From Streptomyces ficellus (GTDB taxonomy: Bacteria > Actinomycetota > Actinomycetes > Streptomycetales > Streptomycetaceae), in contig NZ_JAUEPL010000025.1 of assembly GCF_030406405.1 (NCBI RefSeq), positions 1 to 64,000 on the forward strand: a stretch of DNA of 64,000 nucleotides, read 5' to 3'. The notes below the pieces were generated by a model. The model was not told where the DNA came from, searched no databases, and saw nothing but the letters and a program-made list of their open reading frames with translations. The number at the start of each line of letters is the position of its first letter. Position 1 is the first letter of the stretch. This document shows, in pieces, positions 18,544 through 26,625 of this stretch. A program made the position numbers and the translations under genes.

Positions 18544-19005
18544 TCAGTAGGCGATCTTGCCGGTGCTCCGGTTAGCGCCCTGGAACTGGATGTAGAAGCC
18601 GGCGCCGTCCCTCACTCCGCTGGCGACCACCTTCCACTGTCCCTTCTTGGCCGTCTTCCAGCCGTTGCACTTGCCGGTCTTCTTGAAGCACACCGTGACC
18701 TTGCGGGTGTGGTTGACCTTCAGGTTGATGTCGGCGCAGTTCTTGCTGGCGTAGGCGTACTTGCCCGTGCCGGGCCAGTGCGCGTTGCGGCCGCTGCCGC
18801 CCGGGGCGCTGGTGTAGTTCTTCGCGGTGCCCAGGCAGGACTGAGCCGCCGCGCTCCCCTGCGGCGCGGCGGCACCGGCCGGCTGGACGACGGAGTGGGC
18901 CGCCGGCGCGCTCAGGGCTACGGACGCGGGCGCTGTGGCGCCGCCCGTAACGGTGACGGCCCCGGCGGTGAGCGCGAGCGCCGCGAGCTTCGTGCGCGTG
19001 ATCAT
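18544..19005 (-). CDS. Secreted small protein of unknown function
   Basis: A 153-aa protein beginning MITRTKLAALALTAGAV, a clear Sec signal peptide, followed by an Ala-rich stretch and a ~100-residue domain with four Cys (SCLGT, KNCAD, TVCFK, GKCNG) and a Lys/Gly/Trp-rich surface (GWKTAKKGQWKVV). GGAGG lies 9 nt before the ATG. No family recognised. It resembles small exported basic proteins of streptomycetes, but no function can be claimed. Its upstream region carries one copy of a 31-bp element shared with the XRE gene pair. Confidence 0.7.
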   Translation of the reverse strand: MITRTKLAALALTAGAVTVTGGATAPASVALSAPAAHSVVQPAGAAAPQGSAAAQSCLGTAKNYTSAPGGSGRNAHWPGTGKYAYASKNCADINLKVNHTRKVTVCFKKTGKCNGWKTAKKGQWKVVASGVRDGAGFYIQFQGANRSTGKIAY

Positions 19006-19319
19006 CGCTGTGTTCCTCCCCGGCCACGGTCCGGCGTGCCCCCTTGGGCCCTGCTTCCCGGGCCGTGGTCCTGACGTGGTGCCACGATGCCCGGCCCCCT
19101 CCACGGGGGGCCACAGTCGGCCGCCGGTGTGGGAGCACACGGGATGTCCCACGCCCTGACCTGCTGGGACAGGGCGTGGGATGGGACATGGGGAGACGGG
19201 GAGGAGCTGCCCGCCCCCAAAGTCCGGTCTCTTCGGCCGGCCCGCTGGAGACAGAGCGGCATGGGCCCGGCTGATGCCGATCAGTGACACCAGCCGGCAG
19301 CGCGCACTCGGCGGAGGTC
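19006..19319. promoter_or_regulatory. Intergenic region with 31-bp shared element, copy 1
   Basis: A 314-bp gene-free stretch. At 19141-19170 it holds GGGATGTCCCA, 4 nt, then CTGACCTGCTGGGAC. The same arrangement with the same spacing recurs, inverted, at 21000-21030. A 12-bp inverted repeat (TCCCACGCCCTG, 19146-19157, with CAGGGCGTGGGA, 19169-19180) overlaps the element, so this copy can also form a hairpin. It lies about 135 bp upstream of the secreted-protein start. Confidence 0.55.
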
Positions 19320-20108
19320 TCAGCCGGGGAAGCACTCCTCCCGACCGCTCGACATCCCCTTCAGGCACATGCGGACTCTCGCCCTGCCGGTGTCGGAGGA
19401 CATCGGGGTCGACAGATACTTCCCGGCCTCGGGGCCGGTCTTGGCCATCACGTGCTGGGACCGCCCATCGGCGAAGAGCATGTCGACACGGTCACCCGTC
19501 CTGAGGCCGGTGGCCCGCACCCACAGGGCGCGACAGACTTCGGCGTGCCGCAGTTCCAGGCGCTGACCGCCGGAGGCGATGCGTCTGGTGAGCGTCCGGA
19601 CCATCCCGCTGCCGCCGCAGCCCATGTCGACCGGATTCCGGCCCTCGCAAGCCTCTGCGGTGCATCCGGGATTGCGTACCAAGGGCTCCGCAGCGGCCAT
19701 CGGTGGGTCCTGCCGCGCCCCGGCGATCGATACGCCGAGCACGGTCAGGACCAGCGCCACGGCAGCGCCGGCGGACGCCGCCCACCGTCCCCGACGCGAA
19801 GCGGGCCCCCCGCCCGGAGCGGTGACCGCGGCCGGTGGGACAGCGGCGCCCAGGTGCTGTCCCCGGCCGCTCCAGGCGGCGTCCGCGAGCTCCCACAGCG
19901 CGAGCAGACGCTCGGCGGGTCCCCCCGTGATCAGGCAGAGAGCCTCGACGGCCGGGCGCGGTATGGGTTTCTTTCCGTTGAGGTACCGCTCCCACGACGA
20001 CTTGCTGTACGGGGTACGGGCAGCCAGCGCGGCCATGCTCAAGCCGGCCTGTTCCCGGGCCTGGCGCAGCTCGGTCACCAGTTCCCGGCACGCGGCGCTG
20101 GTGATCAT
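19320..20108 (-). CDS. XRE-type HTH protein with TM segment and DUF2690-like domain
   Basis: A 262-aa protein. The N-terminal Cro/C1-type HTH (residues 5-60; LRQAREQAGLSMAALAARTPYSKSSWERYLNGKK) is followed by a linker, one hydrophobic helix (about 115-135, AGAAVALVLTVLGVSIAG) and an exported-looking domain with CTAEACEGRNPVDMGC that fits DUF2690. The layout suggests a membrane-bound regulator with a cytoplasmic DNA-binding head. Its ATG overlaps the stop of the upstream XRE gene by 4 nt (ATGA), and the HTH regions of the two proteins are clearly paralogous. Function unknown. Confidence 0.75.
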   Translation of the reverse strand: MITSAACRELVTELRQAREQAGLSMAALAARTPYSKSSWERYLNGKKPIPRPAVEALCLITGGPAERLLALWELADAAWSGRGQHLGAAVPPAAVTAPGGGPASRRGRWAASAGAAVALVLTVLGVSIAGARQDPPMAAAEPLVRNPGCTAEACEGRNPVDMGCGGSGMVRTLTRRIASGGQRLELRHAEVCRALWVRATGLRTGDRVDMLFADGRSQHVMAKTGPEAGKYLSTPMSSDTGRARVRMCLKGMSSGREECFPG

Positions 20109-20872
20109 CGACGCAGCTCCCCCCAGGTGTCCGGGCCGATGATTCCGTCCACGACCAGGCCGCGCTTGGCCTGGAACGCCTTGGTGGCCGCTTTGGTCCG
20201 CTCGTCGTAGAGCCCGTCGGAGGCCTTGGGGTCGAAGCCGTGTTCGCGGAGCAGGCACTGTGCTTCCACCACATCGAAGCCGGTGCTGTTGATGTCGAGC
20301 AGCATCTCGCGTGTCTCGCTGTGGCCGGCTCGCAGTTCCCCGTTCTCGCGGTGGATGTCGCATCGGTAGGTCTGACCGCGCAGATAGCCGGTGGTGGCGG
20401 CCTGGGTGCCGGCTGTCGTCACGGGAATGTCGTCGTCCCAGGCGCCAGCTGTGATCAGTCCGGCGCCGAAGGACACCGCCACGGCGGCGGCTGCCGCGGC
20501 CAGCGTGCGTCGCATGGGCAAGGTGCGCGCCGGACGGGGCCGGCGCGGTCCCGGAGAGGTGGACGGCGCAGACGGTGCCGGCTCCCCCTGCTCCCCCGGC
20601 TCGCCGGCTTTCCGCGTCCGGGTGGCGACTTGGTGCAGCACGACGAGCCGGGTCGCGTCCGTGCCGCATACCCGGGCCAGCTCTTCGACCGCCTCCCGGG
20701 GCACGGGCTGCTTTCCGTTCAGGTACCGCTCCCACGACGAGCGGCTGTAGCCCGTCTTGCTCGCGAGCCCGGCAAGGCTCAGGCCGCTGCGGTCCTTGAG
20801 ACGCCGTAACTGGATGAGCAGCTGACGATCACTGTCGTCGAGCGCGGCAGGCAGTTCCTTCCATCTGGACAT
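20105..20872 (-). CDS. XRE-type HTH protein with TM segment and peptidoglycan-binding domain
   Basis: A 255-aa protein. It has an N-terminal HTH (LRRLKDRSGLSLAGLASKTGYSRSSWERYLNGK), a Pro/Glu linker, one membrane helix (LAAAAAAVAVSFGAGLIT) and a C-terminal PG_binding_1-type repeat (EAQCLLREHGFDPKASDG, TKAAT, FQAKRGLVVDGIIGPDTW). The architecture would put a peptidoglycan-binding module outside and a DNA-binding head inside. GGGGGAG 6 nt before the ATG at 20872 sets the start. The gene is the first of a two-gene unit and has copy 2 of the shared 31-bp element about 130 bp upstream. Confidence 0.78.
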   Translation of the reverse strand: MSRWKELPAALDDSDRQLLIQLRRLKDRSGLSLAGLASKTGYSRSSWERYLNGKQPVPREAVEELARVCGTDATRLVVLHQVATRTRKAGEPGEQGEPAPSAPSTSPGPRRPRPARTLPMRRTLAAAAAAVAVSFGAGLITAGAWDDDIPVTTAGTQAATTGYLRGQTYRCDIHRENGELRAGHSETREMLLDINSTGFDVVEAQCLLREHGFDPKASDGLYDERTKAATKAFQAKRGLVVDGIIGPDTWGELRR

Positions 20873-21352
20873 GGTCAACTCCCCCTGTTGGTCTGTTCCA
20901 TGCATACAACGACTTCCGCCCGCGCGGCTCCGCGATCGGTGAGCCGATGAGGGATCCGGACACGTCCCGCCGGCCCCGCATGAGGCCGTGGGATGGCGCG
21001 TCCCAGCAGGTCAGCGCCTGGGACGTCCCACGTCGCCCCGTCTCGGCCGGGAGCTGCGGCAGGCGCCGAGATTGGCGCGACACCGTCGTTTGTGAACAGG
21101 GCGCGGCGCCTGGAGGACAGGAGGGGGCAGGAGGGCCTTCTCGCACTCCTGGGCGAGTCGGCCATGGAGGCCGCGTTCGTCGAGCGTGGTGGTCGGCGGG
21201 GAGACCGGGCATCGCCCTTAGGTGCCCCGGAGGCTCTGCGTGGAGACGGCCGAGGAAACGGGGTAGTCGGTCCTCATGAGCGGAGCACATCCGAGCAAGG
21301 GTGTACGTGACCGGTGTGCGGGGCTGCCGGGCGGATGAGGAAAAGAGGCACC
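20873..21352. promoter_or_regulatory. Divergent intergenic region with 31-bp shared element, copy 2
   Basis: A 480-bp gene-free stretch between the XRE pair (leftward) and the helicase (rightward). The perfect 12-bp palindrome TGGGACGTCCCA is at 21019-21030. Read on the minus strand it is followed after 4 nt by CTGACCTGCTGGGAC (21014-21000), as in copy 1. A further TGGGA-N7-TCCCA dyad covers 20989-21005. These look like operator sites, possibly for the adjacent XRE proteins (inference). No other gene seen. Confidence 0.55.
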
Positions 21353-23056
21353 ATGCCGGAAGAGAGAGACCCCAGCATGCCGGACCGCTTGGCGCGCACC
21401 GCCGCCGAGGTGTTCGGCTGGCGGGAACTGCGGTCGGGGCAGCTGACCGCGATGGAAGCGGTCATGGCGGGCCGCGACACGTTGGCGGTCATGCCGACCG
21501 GCGCGGGGAAGTCGGCGGTGTACCAGGTGGCGGGGCTGTTGCTGCCCGGACCCACCGTCGTCGTCTCCCCGCTCATCGCCCTGCAACGGGACCAGATCGC
21601 CGGCCTGCTGAGCCATAGCGCTCCGGACGCCGTCGCCGTCAACTCCGCCCAGTCGGCCGGAGAGACGGAGGCCGCCTGGGAGGCGGTGCGGCACGGGGAC
21701 GCCGAGTACCTGTTCCTCTCCCCCGAGCAGTTGACGAAGGACGAGGTGGTCGAGCGCCTCGCCCGGGCCGCGCCCTCGCTCTTCGTCGTCGACGAAGCAC
21801 AGTGCGTGGCCGCTTGGGGCCACGACTTCCGCCCTGACTACCTGCGCCTGGCCCAGGCGGTCCAGCGGATGGGCAGGCCCACGGTCCTCGCGCTGACGGC
21901 CACGGCGGCTCCTCCCGTACGCGAGGAAATCGTGCAGCGACTGAGCATGGAGGACCCCGAACTGGTCGTGGCGGGTTTCGACCGGCCGAACATCACCTTG
22001 GAGGTTCGCCGTTTTCTGGAGGACGCGGACAAGCGCCGGGCGGTGGTGGAGCGCGCCGCGGCGGAGCCCAAGCCCGGAATCGTGTACACCGCGACACGCA
22101 AGGACGCCGAGGAGTACGCGGCCGAGCTCGCCGAGCTGGGCCTGTCGGCCGCGGCCTACCACGCCGGACTGGCCGCCGGTGAGCGCTCCCGGGTGCACGA
22201 CGCCTTCCTGTCCGGCGAGGCCGACGTAGTCGTCGCCACCTCCGCCTTCGGCATGGGCATCGACAAGGAGGACGTACGGTTCGTGCTCCACGCTTCCGTG
22301 CCCGGTTCCCTCGACGCCTACTACCAGGAGATCGGCCGCGCGGGCCGCGACGGTGATCCCGCGGTCGCGGTCCTCCACTACCGGCCGGAGGACAGTGGCC
22401 TCCAGCGTCTCTTCGCCGCCCGCGCGCCCGACGAGGAGACACTCGGCGAGGTCGCGGAGCAGATCCATGGACGCAACGGCGCCGTCGCGCTGGATGACGT
22501 CAGCGAGCGGACCAACCTGTCACACCGCCGTGTGACGGCCGCCGCCAATCTCCTGGAGCAGGCGGGGGCTGTGCGCACCGACGACGACGGGGAGGTGCGT
22601 CCGGTTCCCGGCGTGATGGCCGAGGACGCCGCCGAGCGGGCGGCGGAGGCGGCGGAAGCACGACGGAGGCAGGATCGGTCGAGGCTGGAGATGGTGCTGG
22701 CGTACGCCGAGACGACGGGATGCCGCCGCCGTTTCCTCCTCGGCTACTTCGGGGAGCCGTACGAAGGCCCGTGCGGCACTTGTGATGTGTGCTGCTCACC
22801 CGCCTCCACCTCGGCCGACGGCACGGTCGCCGAGGGAGTGGGGGGCACGGCGGACACCCGGCCGGAACATCCCGCAGCCGCCTCGTACCCGGCGGGCACG
22901 CAGGTGCGACACAGCGAATGGGGCGACGGCACGGTGATGAGCGAGGAGGGCGACCGGATCACCGTCCTGTTCGAATCGATGGGATACCGGACGCTGTCCC
23001 TGGCCGCGATCGCGGAGAAGGGGCTGCTCACCGCGCGCACGGAGTCCGCCGACTGA
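21353..23056 (+). CDS. RecQ-type ATP-dependent DNA helicase
   Basis: A 567-aa superfamily 2 helicase. It has Walker A MPTGAGKS (47-54), motif II DEAQ (147-150), a RecQ-style C-terminal helicase lobe (TSAFGMGIDKEDVRFVLHA, QEIGRAGRDG) and the zinc-binding cysteines of RecQ (C457 and CGTCDVC near 475). No HRDC domain follows. Instead the C-terminus has a ~50-aa module (RHSEWGDGTVMSEEGDRI) like the small beta domains at the ends of UvrD/PcrA-type proteins. Motif II is DEAQ, whereas RecQ usually has DEAH. GAGG 5 nt upstream supports the ATG at 21353; the frame opens at GTG 21314. Confidence 0.88.
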   Translation: MPEERDPSMPDRLARTAAEVFGWRELRSGQLTAMEAVMAGRDTLAVMPTGAGKSAVYQVAGLLLPGPTVVVSPLIALQRDQIAGLLSHSAPDAVAVNSAQSAGETEAAWEAVRHGDAEYLFLSPEQLTKDEVVERLARAAPSLFVVDEAQCVAAWGHDFRPDYLRLAQAVQRMGRPTVLALTATAAPPVREEIVQRLSMEDPELVVAGFDRPNITLEVRRFLEDADKRRAVVERAAAEPKPGIVYTATRKDAEEYAAELAELGLSAAAYHAGLAAGERSRVHDAFLSGEADVVVATSAFGMGIDKEDVRFVLHASVPGSLDAYYQEIGRAGRDGDPAVAVLHYRPEDSGLQRLFAARAPDEETLGEVAEQIHGRNGAVALDDVSERTNLSHRRVTAAANLLEQAGAVRTDDDGEVRPVPGVMAEDAAERAAEAAEARRRQDRSRLEMVLAYAETTGCRRRFLLGYFGEPYEGPCGTCDVCCSPASTSADGTVAEGVGGTADTRPEHPAAASYPAGTQVRHSEWGDGTVMSEEGDRITVLFESMGYRTLSLAAIAEKGLLTARTESAD

Positions 23057-23135
23057 CCTCGCGCCCCGGCCGGGACCTCGCGAGCCCGGCCGGGACCTCG
23101 CGACCCTGGCCGGGGGCCTCGCGAGCCCGGCCGGG
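23056..23135. repeat. Four imperfect 20-bp tandem repeats after the helicase gene
   Basis: Four units of the form ACCTCGCGAGCCCGGCCGGG run head to tail from the recQ stop codon (23056-23074, 23075-23094, 23095-23114, 23115-23135), differing at a few bases. Each holds a CCGGCCGG core that can pair. They open a 308-bp gene-free stretch (23057-23364) in which nothing else is recognised. Confidence 0.7.
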
Positions 23136-23364
23136 GCGGGATGAGCCTGACGCGTGTCTTGTAAACCCCGCGGATGGTCCGCCGCCGTGTGTCCGGCACA
23201 GGGCCGTGTCGCGTCACCGCGTACGGGCGAGTGCCGAGGCATTCGTGTGACCAACGCCGATGGGCTCTTCAGTCGTTCGAGGGGAACAACCCCCCACCGT
23301 GAGGCCGCGAAGTGAGAGTGGGCGGAGGACGGGTAACAAGAAGCGGCAACCGAGGGAGGTTGTT

Positions 23365-24588
23365 GTGAACGGCGACGTACTGGGGTTGGGAGATGTCCTG
23401 GCGGAGGCGGAGGACGCCTTGCCGGTGGAGTCCGTCGATGTCGTAGCGCGGAATCTGCAGAAGCGGTTCGGAGCGGACTGCGTGTCGTTCCTCTTCGTCG
23501 ACCTGATCGGCGAGGAGCTCGTACGGCTCACGACCGCCGACGGGGCGGTGGGCGGACACCGAGCGCCGCGTATCGGCCTGCGGGGAAGTCTGTACGAGAA
23601 GGTCCTGCGGTCCCAGCGCCTCCACGTCGAGCCGGACGGGGAGGGCGGCCACCGGGCCATCTCCCCGGTCACCAACCGCGGTGACCGCGTCGGCGTGCTG
23701 GAGCTGACCCTGCCGTACGCCGACGAGAGCGTGCTGCGTCAGGTGGGCGAGGCGGCACATGCGCTGGCGTACATCATCGTCACCGACCGGCGATTCACCG
23801 ACCTCTACCACTGGGGACGGCGTACCACGCCCACCAGTCTGGCCGCCGAGATCCAGCACCAGCTGCTGCCGTCCGCCGCGTGCTGCGAGGCCGCGCAGTT
23901 CTCCCTCGCGGGTGGCCTGGTACCGGCCGACGACATCGGCGGTGACACATACGACTACGCCGTGGACCGGGACACCTTGCACCTGTCCATCACCGACGCC
24001 ATGGGCCACGACACCGAATCCGCCCTGCTGGCCACCCTGCTGCTCGGCGCGCTGCGCGGTGCCCGGCGCGTCGGATGCGACATCGCGGAGCAGGCCCGCC
24101 GGGCGCACCAGGCACTCCTCGACCACAACCGCGGCATGGCCACCGGCCAGCTGCTGCGCATCCGCCTTGACGAGGGCAGCGCCCAACTGGTCAACGCCGG
24201 TCACCCCAAGCCGCTGCTCCTGCGCGGCGGCACCGTGGAGGAACTGCCGGTCTTCGCCAACTTGCCCTTCGGCGTGGTCTCCCGCACCGCGTACCGCGTC
24301 CACGAGCTGCACCTGCTCCCCGGTGACCGGCTGTTGATGCTCACCGACGGCATGCAGGAACGCGCCGCGGCCGGTGTGGACCTGCCCGCGCTCATCCGCG
24401 AGACAAGACAGCTCCACCCGCGCGAGGCCGTCGAGATCCTGGTCACCGCCGTGCGCGACGCCTGCCGAGGTCGCCTTGAGGACGACGCGACCGTCCTGTG
24501 CCTGGACTGGTACGGCACTCACCCCACCCGCCGCCGCCTCGACGCCGACGACAGTGACCCGGGCTGGGGGCCGGGCCTCCGGCCATAA
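23365..24588 (+). CDS. GAF-like/SpoIIE PP2C-type serine phosphatase
   Basis: A 407-aa protein with an N-terminal GAF-like sensor region (about 15-150; VARNLQKRFGADCVSFLFVD) and a SpoIIE-type PP2C phosphatase (about 170-390). The phosphatase shows the metal-binding motifs DDIGGDTYDYAV, ITDAMGHD, AGHPKPLLL and MLTDGMQER. Family members reactivate STAS anti-anti-sigma factors. The GTG start at 23365 is fixed by GGGAGG 5 nt upstream; the frame is open back to 23260 without a ribosome site. No ATPase domain, unlike the protein at 11.9 kb. Target unknown. Confidence 0.85.
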   Translation: MNGDVLGLGDVLAEAEDALPVESVDVVARNLQKRFGADCVSFLFVDLIGEELVRLTTADGAVGGHRAPRIGLRGSLYEKVLRSQRLHVEPDGEGGHRAISPVTNRGDRVGVLELTLPYADESVLRQVGEAAHALAYIIVTDRRFTDLYHWGRRTTPTSLAAEIQHQLLPSAACCEAAQFSLAGGLVPADDIGGDTYDYAVDRDTLHLSITDAMGHDTESALLATLLLGALRGARRVGCDIAEQARRAHQALLDHNRGMATGQLLRIRLDEGSAQLVNAGHPKPLLLRGGTVEELPVFANLPFGVVSRTAYRVHELHLLPGDRLLMLTDGMQERAAAGVDLPALIRETRQLHPREAVEILVTAVRDACRGRLEDDATVLCLDWYGTHPTRRRLDADDSDPGWGPGLRP

Positions 24589-24801
24589 GGCAAGCCGCTG
24601 CCTGAGGTGGGCCGTTGAGGCGTGACACGTAGACCCGACCGTCTGCGGAGTCCCACCTCACAACCACCCGCGGACGGCCACAGCACGGTGTTGTGGCCGG
24701 TGACCGCGCGAAGATCTGTGTGGCGGACGAGGCTTACGGCGGCCTGCGGCGGGCACGCGGAACGCACCCGAACGTTGGGGCATTGAGCGGAAGGAGTTGT
24801 T

Positions 24802-25062
24802 GTGTCGTTTCTCTGGGCCATCATCGCGGGGCTGATCATCGGCCTGCTGGCCAAGCTGGTCCTTCCTGGACGTCAGCCCATTCCCCTGTGGCTGACGGTC
24901 CTCCTCGGCATCGTCGGCGCCATCGGCGGCAACGCACTCGCCACCGCCTTCGGCGTGCGCGACACCGGCGGTATCGACTGGATCCGCCACGTCTTCCAGA
25001 TCGGCATCGCGGCCGTCCTCATCGCTTTCGTCACCCCCTTGTGGGCCCGACGACGCACCTGA
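24802..25062 (+). CDS. GlsB/YeaQ/YmgE-family small membrane protein
   Basis: An 86-aa protein with three hydrophobic segments and the opening FLWAIIAGLIIGLLAKLVLPG, typical of the 'transglycosylase-associated' GlsB/YeaQ/YmgE family of stress-induced membrane proteins. AAGGAG is placed 5 nt before the GTG start. The family function is not established. It stands alone, 213 nt after the phosphatase gene. Confidence 0.85.
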   Translation: MSFLWAIIAGLIIGLLAKLVLPGRQPIPLWLTVLLGIVGAIGGNALATAFGVRDTGGIDWIRHVFQIGIAAVLIAFVTPLWARRRT

Positions 25063-25533
25063 AGATCCTCCGATGCCTGGTGCGTGCGTCGCACGACGGA
25101 CGCCACCGGGCGGTACGACCGAAGCCGCTGGGCGCCACGCTGACCGCGCCCGGCGGCTTCGGTCGTCGGCCGGCAGGCACGTAGGGCAGGGCACGCGGCC
25201 CATGCCGCGCCGCAGCGGGCGACCGACTCTCATCCGCGTTCGCGTTCGCGGAGGTACGCCGCCAGCTCGGTGACCCCGGTCAGCATCGCCCGGTCGCGGG
25301 CGGACAGCCGGGCGCGCCAGTGGCACAGTGCGGCCTCCACTGGCTCCAGTCCGCCGGCCGTCCGCACCTGGGCAATCAGCGGGGCGTCTGCTCCAGCAGG
25401 TAGCCGCCCCCTGAGCTGGTGGGCCGGCCGGGCGTCCCGGACGTCGCGGCCGGCGTTCGTCAAGGACGTCCTGCAGAGCCAGGGCTGTCGGCGTGCCTCG
25501 GAGGCACGTCACCGCCGGCCCGCGCGGCACCCC
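25063..25533. other. Sparse region with one weak candidate gene
   Basis: A 471-bp stretch. The only candidate is a leftward frame 25230-25463 (77 codons from a TTG) with the genus codon bias, ending GVTELAAYLRERERG, no ribosome site and no recognised family. It may be a small hypothetical gene or the remains of one. No other structure seen. Confidence 0.3.
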
Positions 25534-25977
25534 TCAGGGCGCTTCGACGAGGGGCGGCTCGCCCCAGGGTGCGCTCAGCGCCTCGCGCAGCGCCGTGGTG
25601 GCGGGGGTGCCGATGCGATCGGCGAGGACGCCTTCGATGACGGCGATCGTGGCCAGGGCGCGCTGATGGACGCGGGCGCCCTCGGCGGTTGCCCGGACCA
25701 GGCTGCTGCGGGCCGAGGCGGGGTCGGGCACCTGCTCCAGCAGCCCCATACCGACCAAGCTGTGCACGGCCTGGTGGGCGGTCTGACGGGTGACGCCGAT
25801 CCTGCGGGCGAGCTCGGAGATCGAGGTGCCCTCCTCGTCGAGGGTGGCGAAGACGGCGCCCTGGGCGGCGGTCACCGGTCGCTCGCCGGCGGCCTGCATG
25901 CTGGCGAGCAAGGCCTCATCGAACCAGCGCTTGGCCTGGACGAGTAGTTGGGGCAGGTTCAGTGCGGGCTCGCTCAT
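25534..25977 (-). CDS. MarR-family transcriptional regulator
   Basis: A 147-aa winged-helix protein of normal MarR length: an N-terminal dimer helix (LLVQAKRWFDEALLASMQ), HTH (SISELARRIGVTRQTAHQAVHSLVGMGLLEQ, split here by the recognition helix at TRQTAHQAV) and the wing DPASARSSLVRAT. Usually a repressor released by small aromatic ligands. No obvious target gene is adjacent; the neighbouring transporter remnant at 26.2-26.4 kb may be what is left of one. Confidence 0.88.
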   Translation of the reverse strand: MSEPALNLPQLLVQAKRWFDEALLASMQAAGERPVTAAQGAVFATLDEEGTSISELARRIGVTRQTAHQAVHSLVGMGLLEQVPDPASARSSLVRATAEGARVHQRALATIAVIEGVLADRIGTPATTALREALSAPWGEPPLVEAP

Positions 25978-26155
25978 GGCTCCTCTGACAGCGGGGGTAT
26001 CTGAGCATAGCCACCGCTCGGCGCCTGTTCACGGGGGGCGTCGGCGCCGCGCTCCTCTCCGGGCTTGTTGCTGCTGGACCCCGACTTCCCGCGCTCGCCG
26101 TCCCTCTATCCAGACAACGCCCCCATCAGCGAGCGGACCGCACCGAAATCGGTCA

Positions 26156-26373
26156 TCACAGGTCCAGGACCAGACGCGGGCAGGCGGCGCGCGAGACGCA
26201 GACTTTGCCGGTGAAGGCCATGACGAGGACGTCGAAGCCGTCGAGCACGTTGAGCACGACCACACCGCGATCGCGCCCCACTGGAAGCGGCTCATCGGCC
26301 CCGCGTCGAGGGCGGCGCGCAGAGAGGGGCCGGTCACCGGTCCCGGCGACGGGGAAGAGGACGGCAGAACCAT
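26156..26373 (-). pseudogene. Remnant joining an MFS transporter N-terminus to a VanB-like C-terminus
   Basis: From the ATG at 26373 one frame reads ...AGPMSRFQWGAIAV. After a frameshift (1 base missing or 2 extra near 26265) the next frame reads VVLNVLDGFDVLVMAFTGK, the first helix of an aromatic-acid MFS symporter. It then runs directly into VCVSRAACPRLVLDL and a stop, which matches the C-terminal end of VanB/phthalate-reductase-type [2Fe-2S] oxidoreductases. The simplest reading is a deletion fusing two former catabolic genes downstream of the IclR gene. It cannot encode a working protein. Confidence 0.6.
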
Positions 26374-26625
26374 GGCAGCACTCCGTTGTCGACTGCGTGG
26401 CGTTCGCCGACGCCCTCGGCGGAACAGGGGCTGCGGGGGCAGCGGGTGCGGGCAGGGGGTGCGGGCGTCGACCAAGTGCGGACCATCGTGCGGCCGGCCG
26501 GACCGGCTCACCAGGGGGCTTTCCGGATGCCGGGAAACATGTACGCGACAGGGCGGGTACGCGGAGAGGCTCGCCCTTGCGTACACGCCCTGGCAGGAGC
26601 CGCGTCCAGGCTGAGGCCGGCAGGG

